DNA of 7,625 bases from contig CALDMQ010000243.1 in the NCBI GenBank assembly GCA_937917505.1, positions 1 through 7,625 on the forward strand. The letters are read 5' to 3'. A model generated the notes under the pieces. It was not told the origin of the DNA. It saw only the letters and a program-made list of their open reading frames with translations, and did no database searches. A program made the translations under genes and the position numbers. The stretch comes from an uncultured Erysipelotrichaceae bacterium (lineage in GTDB: Bacteria > Bacillota_I > Bacilli_A > Erysipelotrichales > Coprobacillaceae). Positions 1-5,593 of the stretch are shown piece after piece. Every line of letters starts with the position of its first letter. Position 1 is the stretch's first letter.

Positions 1-2
1 GT

Positions 3-113
3 CGTTCTTTTGATAGATTTGAGCCAATAGATCTAAAAACACATGAACAATATTTATTTTTAAAACAAAAAGCTTTTGAATATATAGAAAGGAAGATAAA
101 AGATGAATCATAA
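3..113 (+). CDS. C-terminal tail of an unrecognised protein (5'-truncated)
   Basis: An open frame runs from the window edge to a TAA at 111-113 and encodes about 36 residues, beginning RSFDRFEPIDLKTHEQY and ending ERKIKDES. The tail is charged and apparently helical, rich in Lys and Glu, with no membrane segment. It overlaps the first 11 bases of the next gene in another frame, and the Shine-Dalgarno of that gene lies inside it. This is the usual geometry of translationally coupled genes, which supports a real coding end. The product cannot be named from so short a tail. In related genomes Gx-transporter genes often sit beside ApbE/FMN-binding, NusG-II or polyprenyl synthase genes, but nothing here lets me choose among them. 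Confidence 0.55.
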   Translation, partial: RSFDRFEPIDLKTHEQYLFLKQKAFEYIERKIKDES

Positions 114-615
114 AAAAACAAGAAAAATGGTTTTTATAGCCTTGTTAAGTGCTATTGCGGTTGTATTGCATAGTGTTGAAACAATGTTACAGTTACCACT
201 TCCTTTAGGAATGAAATTAGGACTAGCGAATATTATTTCTTTAGTTGCTATTGAACTTTATGGAGTTAAAGAAATGTTTATTGTCAATATTTTTAGAGTT
301 ATTATTTCAGGGTTGTTAACAGGGACAATAGGACAAATGCCTTTCTTTATTAGTTGTGGTGGGGTGTTTTTAAGTAGTTTAGCTTTGGCTTGTATAAAGA
401 AGTTGACAGATTTACCAATGGTTTCAACTTCTATTGTGGCTGCTGTTTTCCATAATATCGGACAAGTTCTTGTTGTATCGTTTATTTATGATCAAATAGC
501 CATCATGTCATATGTCTTTATCTTAATGGCTTCTTCTATTCCAACAGGTATTTTAACTGGAATGACAGCTATTCAAATATTAAAAAGAATCGATAAAAAA
601 CAGTTTCAAAAATAA
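103..615 (+). CDS. Gx transporter family protein (heptaprenyl diphosphate synthase component I-like membrane protein)
   Basis: A 170-residue, very hydrophobic protein with about five membrane segments (roughly residues 9-27, 40-55, 58-75, 82-98, 108-130 and 134-158, some possibly re-entrant). Family marks are the LPLPLGMKLGLANI block (31-44), a conserved Arg65 in a membrane segment, HNIGQ (117-121) and PTGILTG (147-153). These fit the Hpre_diP_synt_I / Gx transporter family, which resembles the substrate-binding S components of ECF vitamin transporters. The old name, component I of heptaprenyl diphosphate synthase, comes from annotation history. A membrane role linked to quinone/isoprenoid or flavin-type substrates is inference. 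The start at 103 is supported by AAAGGAAG at 88-95, seven bases upstream. The gene overlaps the preceding one and is followed at once by a terminator, so it is probably the last gene of an operon that begins outside the window. Confidence 0.85.
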   Translation: MNHKKTRKMVFIALLSAIAVVLHSVETMLQLPLPLGMKLGLANIISLVAIELYGVKEMFIVNIFRVIISGLLTGTIGQMPFFISCGGVFLSSLALACIKKLTDLPMVSTSIVAAVFHNIGQVLVVSFIYDQIAIMSYVFILMASSIPTGILTGMTAIQILKRIDKKQFQK

Positions 616-650
616 AACAACCTGATTATTCAATCAAGTTGTTTTTATTT
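614..650. terminator. Bidirectional intrinsic terminator between convergent genes
   Basis: Arms 614-627 and 632-645 form a 14-position stem around the loop ATTC. On the + strand position 622/637 is a C-A mismatch; on the - strand the same position is a G-U wobble, so the stem is better in that direction. T-rich runs follow on both sides (642-652 on +; the complement of 611-617 on -). The hairpin overlaps the stop codons of both the Gx transporter gene (+) and the DUF2871 gene (-), so it can serve both. Confidence 0.85.
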
Positions 651-1058
651 TTGAATACGTTCTTTAAGTATGAGAAAGAATAAAATGAGACCTATTCCTA
701 TAAGGAGATGTCCAATTCCGGAAATACCAGAAAGAGAAGCATCAAGACCACGTGTTAAATTCATTTCAGTAACTTGAGTGATTCCTCTTATAAAAAGCAT
801 AAGAGATGTTAAACAAACTCCTAAATTATAAAAAATCATAAAAGATTTGTATTTTTTTGATTCATGGATTTGAAAATGAGATATCAATAATGTCACTATA
901 AGCATCATGATCATACCAAGTAAGAAAAGATGTGTATGAACAAGTGATAAGGTTGTAGAGCCTTTGAAGTCCATAAATTTAGTGAATTCACGATAAAATA
1001 CGCCACCTAACATTGCAAATATTGCATATGTAAATGATAAATTGATTGTTTTTTTCAT
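645..1058 (-). CDS. DUF2871 domain-containing four-helix membrane protein
   Basis: Starting at the ATG at 1058 this is a 137-residue protein with four predicted membrane helices (about residues 8-26, 40-60, 72-92 and 110-131) and a short basic tail. The segment LGGVFYREFTKF (17-28) followed by HTHLFLLGMI (41-50) is characteristic of the DUF2871 family of uncharacterised Firmicutes membrane proteins. His41, His43 and His117 lie in or at the helices. Heme or metal binding is possible but unproven. An ATG at 1112 would extend it by 18 residues. I prefer 1058 because AAAGGAG lies six bases upstream (1065-1071) and because the promoter -10 (1084-1089) lies inside the longer version. It is a single-gene unit, divergent from glpK and convergent with the Gx transporter gene. 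Function is unknown. Confidence 0.82.
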   Translation of the reverse strand: MKKTINLSFTYAIFAMLGGVFYREFTKFMDFKGSTTLSLVHTHLFLLGMIMMLIVTLLISHFQIHESKKYKSFMIFYNLGVCLTSLMLFIRGITQVTEMNLTRGLDASLSGISGIGHLLIGIGLILFFLILKERIQK

Positions 1059-1083
1059 AAAATTCTCCTTTGATAACGTCTTT

Positions 1084-1112
1084 ATTATAAAAGGGTTTTG
1101 TATAAAATACAA
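1084..1112 (-). promoter_or_regulatory. Sigma-A-type promoter of the DUF2871 gene
   Basis: On the - strand, TTGTAT (1112-1107) and a perfect TATAAT (1089-1084) are 17 bp apart. The predicted transcript starts near 1077, just before the AAAGGAG Shine-Dalgarno. The -35 match is only moderate (TTG plus divergent bases). Confidence 0.6.
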
Positions 1113-1113
1113 A
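1097..1113. repeat. Operator-like inverted repeat over the DUF2871 -35 box
   Basis: A perfect 7-bp inverted repeat, TTTGTAT and ATACAAA, with AAA between. The right arm covers the -35 hexamer of the - strand promoter, a typical place for a repressor site. The TTGTAT/ATACAA arms recall GntR-type operators such as TreR sites, but those lack the 3-bp centre, so the cognate regulator is not assigned. Confidence 0.4.
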
Positions 1114-1121
1114 GCATTTGC

Positions 1122-1147
1122 ATAGTATTTTTGTTTTCAAATACTGT
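1122..1147. repeat. Inverted repeat in the DUF2871/glpK divergent spacer
   Basis: Arms AGTATTT (1124-1130) and AAATACT (1139-1145) are perfect complements around an 8-base centre. They can extend to 1122 and 1147 with one G-T pair. The repeat lies between the two divergent promoters and about 10-30 bp upstream of the proposed glpK -35. It could be a regulator site, but its AT-rich nature makes chance plausible. Confidence 0.3.
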
Positions 1148-1152
1148 ATTTC

Positions 1153-1181
1153 ATGACGAAGGGAAGATTTATTGATATAAT
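1153..1181 (+). promoter_or_regulatory. Candidate glpK promoter with extended -10
   Basis: ATGACG (1153-1158) and TATAAT (1176-1181) are 17 bp apart, with an upstream TG at 1173-1174 making an extended -10. The predicted start near 1188 would fall within the AAGGAGG Shine-Dalgarno (1187-1193), leaving an unusually short leader of about 14 bases. A different upstream start is therefore also possible. Confidence 0.5.
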
Positions 1182-1201
1182 GGGAGAAGGAGGATATTAT
1201 T

Positions 1202-2686
1202 ATGGAAAAGTTTATTTTATCAATTGATCAAGGAACAACAAGTACAAGAGCAATTTTGTTTGATAAGAAAGGTCAATTACGTTATGTGGCTCAAAGAGAG
1301 TTTACACAATATTTTCCTCATTCTGGTTGGGTAGAACATGATGCTAAGGAAATATGGCAATCTGTTATAGAAGTCGTTCAATCTTTATTTATTGAAAATA
1401 ATATACAACCAACTCAAATTCAAGGAATTGGTATTACAAATCAAAGAGAAACAACTGTTGTATGGAATAAAAAAACAGGGGAACCTATTTATCATGCAAT
1501 CGTATGGCAATCAAGACAATCACAGGAAATCTGTGATGATTTGATTGAGAAGGGATATAGTGAGTTTATTCAAGAGAAAACAGGGTTATTGATTAATCCT
1601 TATTTTAGTGCAAGTAAAATCAGATGGTTATTAGATCATGTTCAAGTGGAGAATGTAGAAGATTTATTATTTGGAACAATTGATACATGGCTTGTATGGA
1701 AAATGACAGGTGGAAAAGTACATGTGACAGATTATACAAATGCTTCAAGAACATTACTTTATAATATTCATGAGTTGAAATGGGATAATGAATTATTAGA
1801 TTTGTTTCATATTCCTGCATCTATGTTACCAGAAGTCAAAGATTCATCTTGTATTTATGGTTATAGTGATGAAACATTATTAACAGGATTACATTTTAAA
1901 GCACCAATTAGTGGAATTGCAGGCGACCAACAATCATCTTTGTTTGGACAAACGTGTTTTAATATTGGTGATGTGAAAAATACATATGGAACAGGATGTT
2001 TTATGTTAATGAATACAGGTGATAAACCAATTACTTCTAAGCAAGGACTTTTAACAACTATTGCATGGGGAATAGATGGAAAGGTGACTTATGCTTTAGA
2101 AGGGTCTGTTTTCATTGGTGGTAGTGTGATGCAATGGTTAAGAGATGGATTAAAATTATTCGATCATGTCTCTGTGAGTGAATCTATGGCAACGTCATTA
2201 AAGGATAATGAAGGTGTTTATCTTGTTCCAGCATTTGTTGGATTAGGGACACCTTATTGGGATAATGATGTAAGAGGGACAATGTTTGGGCTTACTCGTG
2301 GAACAAAGAAGGAACATATTGTCCGTGCAGCATTAGAATCTATTGCTTATCAAAGTAAAGATGTGATTGAGACAATGAAAGGAGAATCTCATGTTCAATT
2401 AGATCATTTATTTGTGGATGGTGGTGCTACTGGAAATCAATTCCTAATGCAATTTCAAAGTGATATTTTAAAAACTGATATTATGATTCCAAAAGTTAAA
2501 GAAACAACAGCCTTAGGTGCAGCTTATTTAGCAGGTTTAGCTGTTGGTTTTTGGAAAGATAAAGAAAGTATTAAATCTTTACATTCTATAGATAAAACTT
2601 ATTATCCGATGATGAGTCAAGAAGATAGAAATAACAATTATCAAGGTTGGTTAAAAGCTGTAAAAGCAACAAGGGTGTTTAAATAA
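1202..2686 (+). CDS. glpK: Glycerol kinase
   Basis: A 494-residue cytosolic FGGY-family kinase that converts glycerol and ATP to glycerol 3-phosphate. Visible family blocks: the phosphate-binding DQGTTSTRA (9-17), GITNQRETT (77-85, glycerol contact Arg-Glu), IVWQSRQ (100-106), the YTNASRT region (178-184), GIAGDQQSSLFGQ (238-250, catalytic Asp242), TYGTGCF (261-267), PYWDNDVRGTMFGLTRG (351-367) and the ATP-site VDGGATGNQF (405-414). Length matches the usual 495-505. The start is fixed by AAGGAGG eight bases upstream. Enterococcal and Bacillus enzymes carry a YHFYG loop whose His is phosphorylated by PTS HPr. Here the corresponding loop (about 221-236, after CIYG) reads YSDETLLTGLHFKAP, so that site appears absent. 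No glpF, glpO or glpD neighbour is visible; the gene is its own unit with a strong terminator. Confidence 0.97.
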   Translation: MEKFILSIDQGTTSTRAILFDKKGQLRYVAQREFTQYFPHSGWVEHDAKEIWQSVIEVVQSLFIENNIQPTQIQGIGITNQRETTVVWNKKTGEPIYHAIVWQSRQSQEICDDLIEKGYSEFIQEKTGLLINPYFSASKIRWLLDHVQVENVEDLLFGTIDTWLVWKMTGGKVHVTDYTNASRTLLYNIHELKWDNELLDLFHIPASMLPEVKDSSCIYGYSDETLLTGLHFKAPISGIAGDQQSSLFGQTCFNIGDVKNTYGTGCFMLMNTGDKPITSKQGLLTTIAWGIDGKVTYALEGSVFIGGSVMQWLRDGLKLFDHVSVSESMATSLKDNEGVYLVPAFVGLGTPYWDNDVRGTMFGLTRGTKKEHIVRAALESIAYQSKDVIETMKGESHVQLDHLFVDGGATGNQFLMQFQSDILKTDIMIPKVKETTALGAAYLAGLAVGFWKDKESIKSLHSIDKTYYPMMSQEDRNNNYQGWLKAVKATRVFK

Positions 2687-2699
2687 CACCCGTTTTTTT
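2673..2699 (+). terminator. Strong intrinsic terminator of glpK
   Basis: A perfect 7-bp GC-rich stem, GGGTGTT (2673-2679) and AACACCC (2685-2691), with loop TAAAT is followed by G and seven T. The glpK stop codon (2684-2686) overlaps the loop and 3' arm. Confidence 0.93.
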
Positions 2700-2749
2700 A
2701 TTTGATGATTGCTTTCTAGTATATTATAGGTTCAGATGAGTTGTATTTT

Positions 2750-2763
2750 TGTAACCGAATTCA
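2750..2763 (+). promoter_or_regulatory. Candidate cre (CcpA) site upstream of the PfkB kinase gene
   Basis: TGTAACCGAATTCA matches the Bacillus-type cre consensus TGWAANCGNTNWCA at 13 of 14 positions, including the central CG. It lies about 120 bp before the -35 of the proposed pfkB promoter, which is far for direct repression, so an additional upstream promoter or a chance match must be considered. Confidence 0.4.
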
Positions 2764-2777
2764 ATTTATTAAATTTT

Positions 2778-2795
2778 ATTTCAAAATAATGAAAT
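2778..2795. repeat. Short inverted repeat in the pfkB upstream region
   Basis: ATTTCA (2778-2783) and TGAAAT (2790-2795) are a perfect 6-bp inverted repeat with a 6-base AT centre. Apart from this and the nearby cre-like site, the 2700-2880 stretch shows no open frame or strong hairpin that I can support. It may be an operator or chance in AT-rich DNA. Confidence 0.2.
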
Positions 2796-2881
2796 GGCTT
2801 TAGTTTAAGTTATCTCAAAATTTACAATAAGTGAATTAACAAGCAAAAGTAGTTAATGAAAGGTAGTTTTGATAAAGTATG

Positions 2882-2909
2882 TTGAAAATTCTACTTATTT
2901 CATTATAAT
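2882..2909 (+). promoter_or_regulatory. Sigma-A promoter of the PfkB kinase gene
   Basis: TTGAAA (2882-2887) and a perfect TATAAT (2904-2909) are 16 bp apart. The predicted transcription start is near 2916, immediately before the GAAGGGG Shine-Dalgarno (2923-2929). The position rules against translation starting upstream at the TTG at 2869 from this promoter. Confidence 0.75.
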
Positions 2910-2934
2910 AAACTTATCGAAAGAAGGGGAATTT

Positions 2935-3864
2935 ATGGGAATTGTTGTTATTGGAGCTATTTTTGTGGATATTAAAGGTTTTCCACATACAAATTATATA
3001 CCGGATGGAAGAAATTCAGGTTCTATTAAATACATACATGGTGGTGTAAGTAGAAATGTTGCGGAAGATATTGCCAATATTGAATTAAGACCAACATTTG
3101 TATCTATTGTTGATGATAGTGCATTGGGTGAAGATGTTGTAAGAAAATTAAAGCGTCATAAAGTGAATACAGATTATATTCAAACAATACCTGAAGGTAT
3201 GGGAACTTGGTTAGCTGTTTTTGATGAAAAAGGAGATCTAGCTGGTTCTATTTCTCAAAGACCAAATCTTTTACCTATCTTAGATTTATTAGAAGAAAAA
3301 GGTGAAGAGATTTTTAAAGATTGTGATGCGATTGTTTTAGAAGCTGATATTGATACAGTGATTGTAAAAAAAGTCTTTGGATATGCAAAGAAATATAATA
3401 AGAAAATCTTTGGTGTTATTTCAAATATGGCAATTGCGGTAGAAAGACGTGATTTCTTAAAAGAATTTGATTGCTTAGTATGTAATGAAATTGAAGCAGG
3501 ACAATTCTTTGCAGAAAATTATTCAAAAACAAGTGCTAAAGAATTAGCCAAGATTATCCAACAAAAGGTTATTGCAGGACAAATGAAGTCTATGGTCGTG
3601 ACTATGGGTGGTAAAGGAAGCGTATATGCAGATGCAAATGGGAATTCAGGTTTCTGTCCAGCGAAAAAAGTTCATGTTAAAGATACAACAGGGGCAGGAG
3701 ATGCTTTTTTTGCAGGATTGGTTGTTGGTTTAACATATGGAAAATCATTAGAAGAAGCAACAGCTATTGGTACACAATTAGCAGCAAGTGTTGTGACATC
3801 TTCAGAAAATGTATGTCCACGTTTCTTACCTAGAGAATTTGGTATTGATAGAGATGTTGATTAA
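2935..3864 (+). CDS. PfkB/ribokinase-family carbohydrate (possibly nucleoside) kinase
   Basis: From the ATG at 2935 this is a 309-residue cytosolic kinase, the normal length for the PfkB family. The fold begins at once with the first beta strand, IVVIGAIFVD (3-12). GGVSRNVAEDIA (36-47) is the N-terminal substrate-side signature. VCNEIEAGQFF (182-192) is the family NExE-type motif, VTMGGKGS (222-229) precedes the ATP site, and DTTGAGDAFFAG (250-261) is PfkB signature 2 with catalytic Asp256. The GGVSRN form and the LEADID segment (135-140) recall the pseudouridine-kinase/YeiC subgroup rather than fructokinase or 1-phosphofructokinase, but the substrate cannot be fixed from sequence alone. A TTG start at 2869 would add 22 residues before the fold and lies upstream of the promoter, so it was not chosen. 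It is a single-gene unit with promoter and terminator. No glycosidase or transporter partner is adjacent. Confidence 0.9.
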   Translation: MGIVVIGAIFVDIKGFPHTNYIPDGRNSGSIKYIHGGVSRNVAEDIANIELRPTFVSIVDDSALGEDVVRKLKRHKVNTDYIQTIPEGMGTWLAVFDEKGDLAGSISQRPNLLPILDLLEEKGEEIFKDCDAIVLEADIDTVIVKKVFGYAKKYNKKIFGVISNMAIAVERRDFLKEFDCLVCNEIEAGQFFAENYSKTSAKELAKIIQQKVIAGQMKSMVVTMGGKGSVYADANGNSGFCPAKKVHVKDTTGAGDAFFAGLVVGLTYGKSLEEATAIGTQLAASVVTSSENVCPRFLPREFGIDRDVD

Positions 3865-3890
3865 GGTTTGTATTAAATACAAGCCTTTTT
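3863..3890 (+). terminator. Intrinsic terminator of the PfkB kinase gene
   Basis: Arms 3863-3873 and 3877-3887 pair over 11 positions with one U-G wobble, around a TAA loop, and a T run (3886-3890) follows. The stem begins within the stop codon. Confidence 0.85.
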
Positions 3891-3959
3891 ACGTTTATAT
3901 CGATAATAATAAGCAAAAATGCTAAAAATTTTCGGCACATTGTTAACTTTTGTAAATCA

Positions 3960-3973
3960 AGAAAGCGTTTTGA
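3960..3973 (+). promoter_or_regulatory. Candidate cre (CcpA) site upstream of the guanylate-kinase-like gene
   Basis: AGAAAGCGTTTTGA matches TGWAANCGNTNWCA at 12 of 14 positions, with the central CG and most flanking bases intact. It lies about 30 bp upstream of the proposed -35 for the next gene. This is a pattern match only. Carbon control of a guanylate kinase would be unusual. Confidence 0.3.
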
Positions 3974-4003
3974 GTGTAGAGAAAATAATGTATAAAAAGT
4001 CTT

Positions 4004-4030
4004 TTGAGGTTGTTTTAAAAATGATATGAT
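4004..4030 (+). promoter_or_regulatory. Candidate promoter of the guanylate-kinase-like gene
   Basis: TATGAT (4025-4030) is preceded by TG at 4022-4023, an extended -10. TTGAGG (4004-4009) is a -35 at a short 15-bp spacing, tolerable with an extended -10. A second, weaker possibility is TTGAGT (3970-3975) with TATAAA (3991-3996). The stretch 3891-4060 otherwise contains only weak AT-rich structure. Confidence 0.5.
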
Positions 4031-4075
4031 AAAAGTATAAAATGATTCTTTGATAATCTTAAGGAGATGGGAGTT

Positions 4076-4645
4076 ATGAGTAAAAAACTATTTTGTATTA
4101 TTGGACCTTCTGGTTCAGGGAAATCCACATATGTACAATATGCAAAACAACAATTAAATTATGGAGAAATTATTTCTACCACAACACGTCCACCACGTGT
4201 GAATGAAGTTGATGGTAAAGATTATCACTTTGTAACAAGACAAGAGTTTGAACATATTCAAATGATAGAAATTGATGAATACTCAGGAAATCTTTATGGA
4301 ACAGCTAAGAAGGATTTAGATAATGCTTATATACAAAGTGACTATGCATTTATGGTCGTTACTTATGAGGGTGCACAAAGTTTTAAAAAACTATTCAAAG
4401 AATTAGATTTAGATATTGGAGTTGTAACTATCTTTGTGCATACACCTATTGAAGAATTAAAAAAGCGTATGATAAAACGTGGTGATGATATGGATAAAGT
4501 CAAAGAACGTATTGATAATATTAAGAAAAGAAATGAATATGGGAATATGGAAAAAGTGGATTATGTATTTGATGCTAATATTCATCTTTCTGTAGAAGAA
4601 GTGTGTCAAGCCTTTGTGAGTTTAATAAAATCTATTGAAAAATAG
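4076..4645 (+). CDS. Guanylate kinase family protein (divergent)
   Basis: A 189-residue P-loop nucleoside monophosphate kinase with the guanylate kinase fold (GMP + ATP to GDP + ADP in typical members). The Walker A GPSGSGKST (10-18) is intact. STTTRPPR (34-41) and DYHF supply the GMP phosphate-binding Arg and Tyr. IEIDEYSGNLYGT corresponds to the usual LEWAEVHGNYYGT and keeps the key Glu and YGT but lacks Trp. The lid Arg segment KRMIKRGDD and the later KERIDNIKKRNEY also fit. The usual acidic I(D/E)VQGA segment is here VVTYEGA, so an acidic base-pocket position appears changed. An ATG at 4067 abuts the AAGGAG Shine-Dalgarno (4061-4066) with no spacing, so I use 4076, nine bases away. Slightly shorter than housekeeping Gmk (about 205), and not next to rpoZ or priA, so it may be a paralogue rather than the essential enzyme. 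Confidence 0.82.
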   Translation: MSKKLFCIIGPSGSGKSTYVQYAKQQLNYGEIISTTTRPPRVNEVDGKDYHFVTRQEFEHIQMIEIDEYSGNLYGTAKKDLDNAYIQSDYAFMVVTYEGAQSFKKLFKELDLDIGVVTIFVHTPIEELKKRMIKRGDDMDKVKERIDNIKKRNEYGNMEKVDYVFDANIHLSVEEVCQAFVSLIKSIEK

Positions 4646-4653
4646 GCTTTTTT
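4632..4653 (+). terminator. Weak terminator after the guanylate-kinase-like gene
   Basis: CTATT (4632-4636) and AATAG (4641-4645) pair around a GAAA tetraloop; GC and six T follow (4648-4653). The stem is only 5 bp and AU-rich, so termination may be partial. It overlaps the end of the coding sequence. Confidence 0.45.
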
Positions 4654-4680
4654 AGTTGTAGAAGAGAGAATATCGTATAC

Positions 4681-4709
4681 AAAAAGTGGTATGTCTGAAA
4701 ACATACCAT
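4681..4709 (-). terminator. Intrinsic terminator of the MerR-family gene
   Basis: TGGTATGT (4687-4694) and ACATACCA (4701-4708) form a perfect 8-bp stem around a 6-base loop. Read on the - strand, five T follow one base after the stem (complement of 4681-4685). There is no U tract on the + side, so it serves the - strand gene. Confidence 0.75.
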
Positions 4710-4717
4710 ATGATATC

Positions 4718-5569
4718 TTATGATAATTTCTTTTGAACAATACTTATAAGTTCATCAGCGTTGTATTGTTGATTACGAGGGTTATCTATATGGAAATCAC
4801 GTTCCCATTGTTTAATGTGATAATCTATATATTTTGAAAGTTCATAAATATCTTCTTTTTGTTTAAATAAAGAAATTAAATGAATAGGATCATTGATAGT
4901 GATATTTTGACTTTGAATAACTTCAAATATAGAACATATATCTTTAAGACTGTTTTTATTAAGATAAGTGCTTTCATAGTATAATGTTTGATCATTTGTT
5001 TGAATATTCATATCAATATGATAATGATATGATAAACCAATACGATTACTGAATGATGCAAAGAATCCTCCTGTCAACATACCAAAAGATTGTTGATTAT
5101 AAGTTCTTGAACATAGAGAAAGAGTTATAGATTTCACATCATCCATTGAAATAGTACCATGAGATCCAATGATTTCTTCTTTTGAAAATAAGAGAGGATT
5201 TTGATGAGATGTTGTTTGATAAGCAAAATAACATTGTGTTCTATAGTTTGAATTTTGAATGGTTTTGAGTTGATTATTTAAAAGTTCTAGTTGAGATTTT
5301 AAGTTGTCTATTTTATCTTGGAGAAGTATTTTTTGGCTTTGCAAACATTCTTCAATAGTGATTTCGTTTGAAAATAATAGTTTGATTTGAGAAATAGAAA
5401 TCCCCATTTTACGATATTCTTGGATAAGTAAAACTGTTTCTAAATCTTTTTGATTATAATTGCGATATCCATTATCTTCTTTGTTTGGGTGTAGTAATCC
5501 TTCGTTTTCATAGAAACGTAAAGTTTCTCTAGTGAGTGTTGATTTCTTAGAAAATTCATTTGTTTTCAT
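4718..5569 (-). CDS. MerR family transcriptional regulator with unassigned C-terminal domain
   Basis: A 283-residue regulator. Residues 1-70 are a MerR winged helix-turn-helix: it starts at the helix-turn-helix (FSKKSTLTRETLRFYENEGLL, containing the signature LRFYENEGLL at 17-26), then GYRNYNQKDLE (34-44) as the wing and QEYRKMGISISQIKLLF (50-66) as the second helix pair. Residues about 72-108 form the antiparallel dimerisation coiled coil, rich in Leu, Gln and Asn. The rest (110-283) is a beta-rich stretch and then helices. It has none of the metal-binding Cys pattern of MerR, CueR or ZntR, and I do not see a clear GyrI effector domain, although total length resembles BmrR-type drug sensors. 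It probably binds its own promoter (5594-5624) and may also control the MATE gene 96 bp upstream on the same strand; that link is inference. Start supported by AAGGAA at 5581-5576. Confidence 0.88.
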   Translation of the reverse strand: MKTNEFSKKSTLTRETLRFYENEGLLHPNKEDNGYRNYNQKDLETVLLIQEYRKMGISISQIKLLFSNEITIEECLQSQKILLQDKIDNLKSQLELLNNQLKTIQNSNYRTQCYFAYQTTSHQNPLLFSKEEIIGSHGTISMDDVKSITLSLCSRTYNQQSFGMLTGGFFASFSNRIGLSYHYHIDMNIQTNDQTLYYESTYLNKNSLKDICSIFEVIQSQNITINDPIHLISLFKQKEDIYELSKYIDYHIKQWERDFHIDNPRNQQYNADELISIVQKKLS

Positions 5570-5593
5570 ACTTCATTCCTTCTTTCTATAATC

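Noticed and set aside
1059..1112. Upstream ATG for the DUF2871 gene
   Set aside because: The extension overlaps the promoter -10 and the real Shine-Dalgarno; the family begins at MKKTINLSF.
1620..1820. 66-codon open frame on the - strand
   Set aside because: It lies wholly inside glpK, has no family features, and glpK is unmistakable across the region.
2869..2934. TTG start giving a 22-residue longer PfkB kinase
   Set aside because: The TTGAAA/TATAAT promoter lies inside this extension, the kinase fold begins at 2935, and a better-placed Shine-Dalgarno precedes the ATG. A weak AAAGG before the TTG was noted.
4067..4075. Upstream ATG for the guanylate-kinase-like gene
   Set aside because: It directly abuts the AAGGAG Shine-Dalgarno with no spacing; the ATG at 4076 has the normal nine-base gap.
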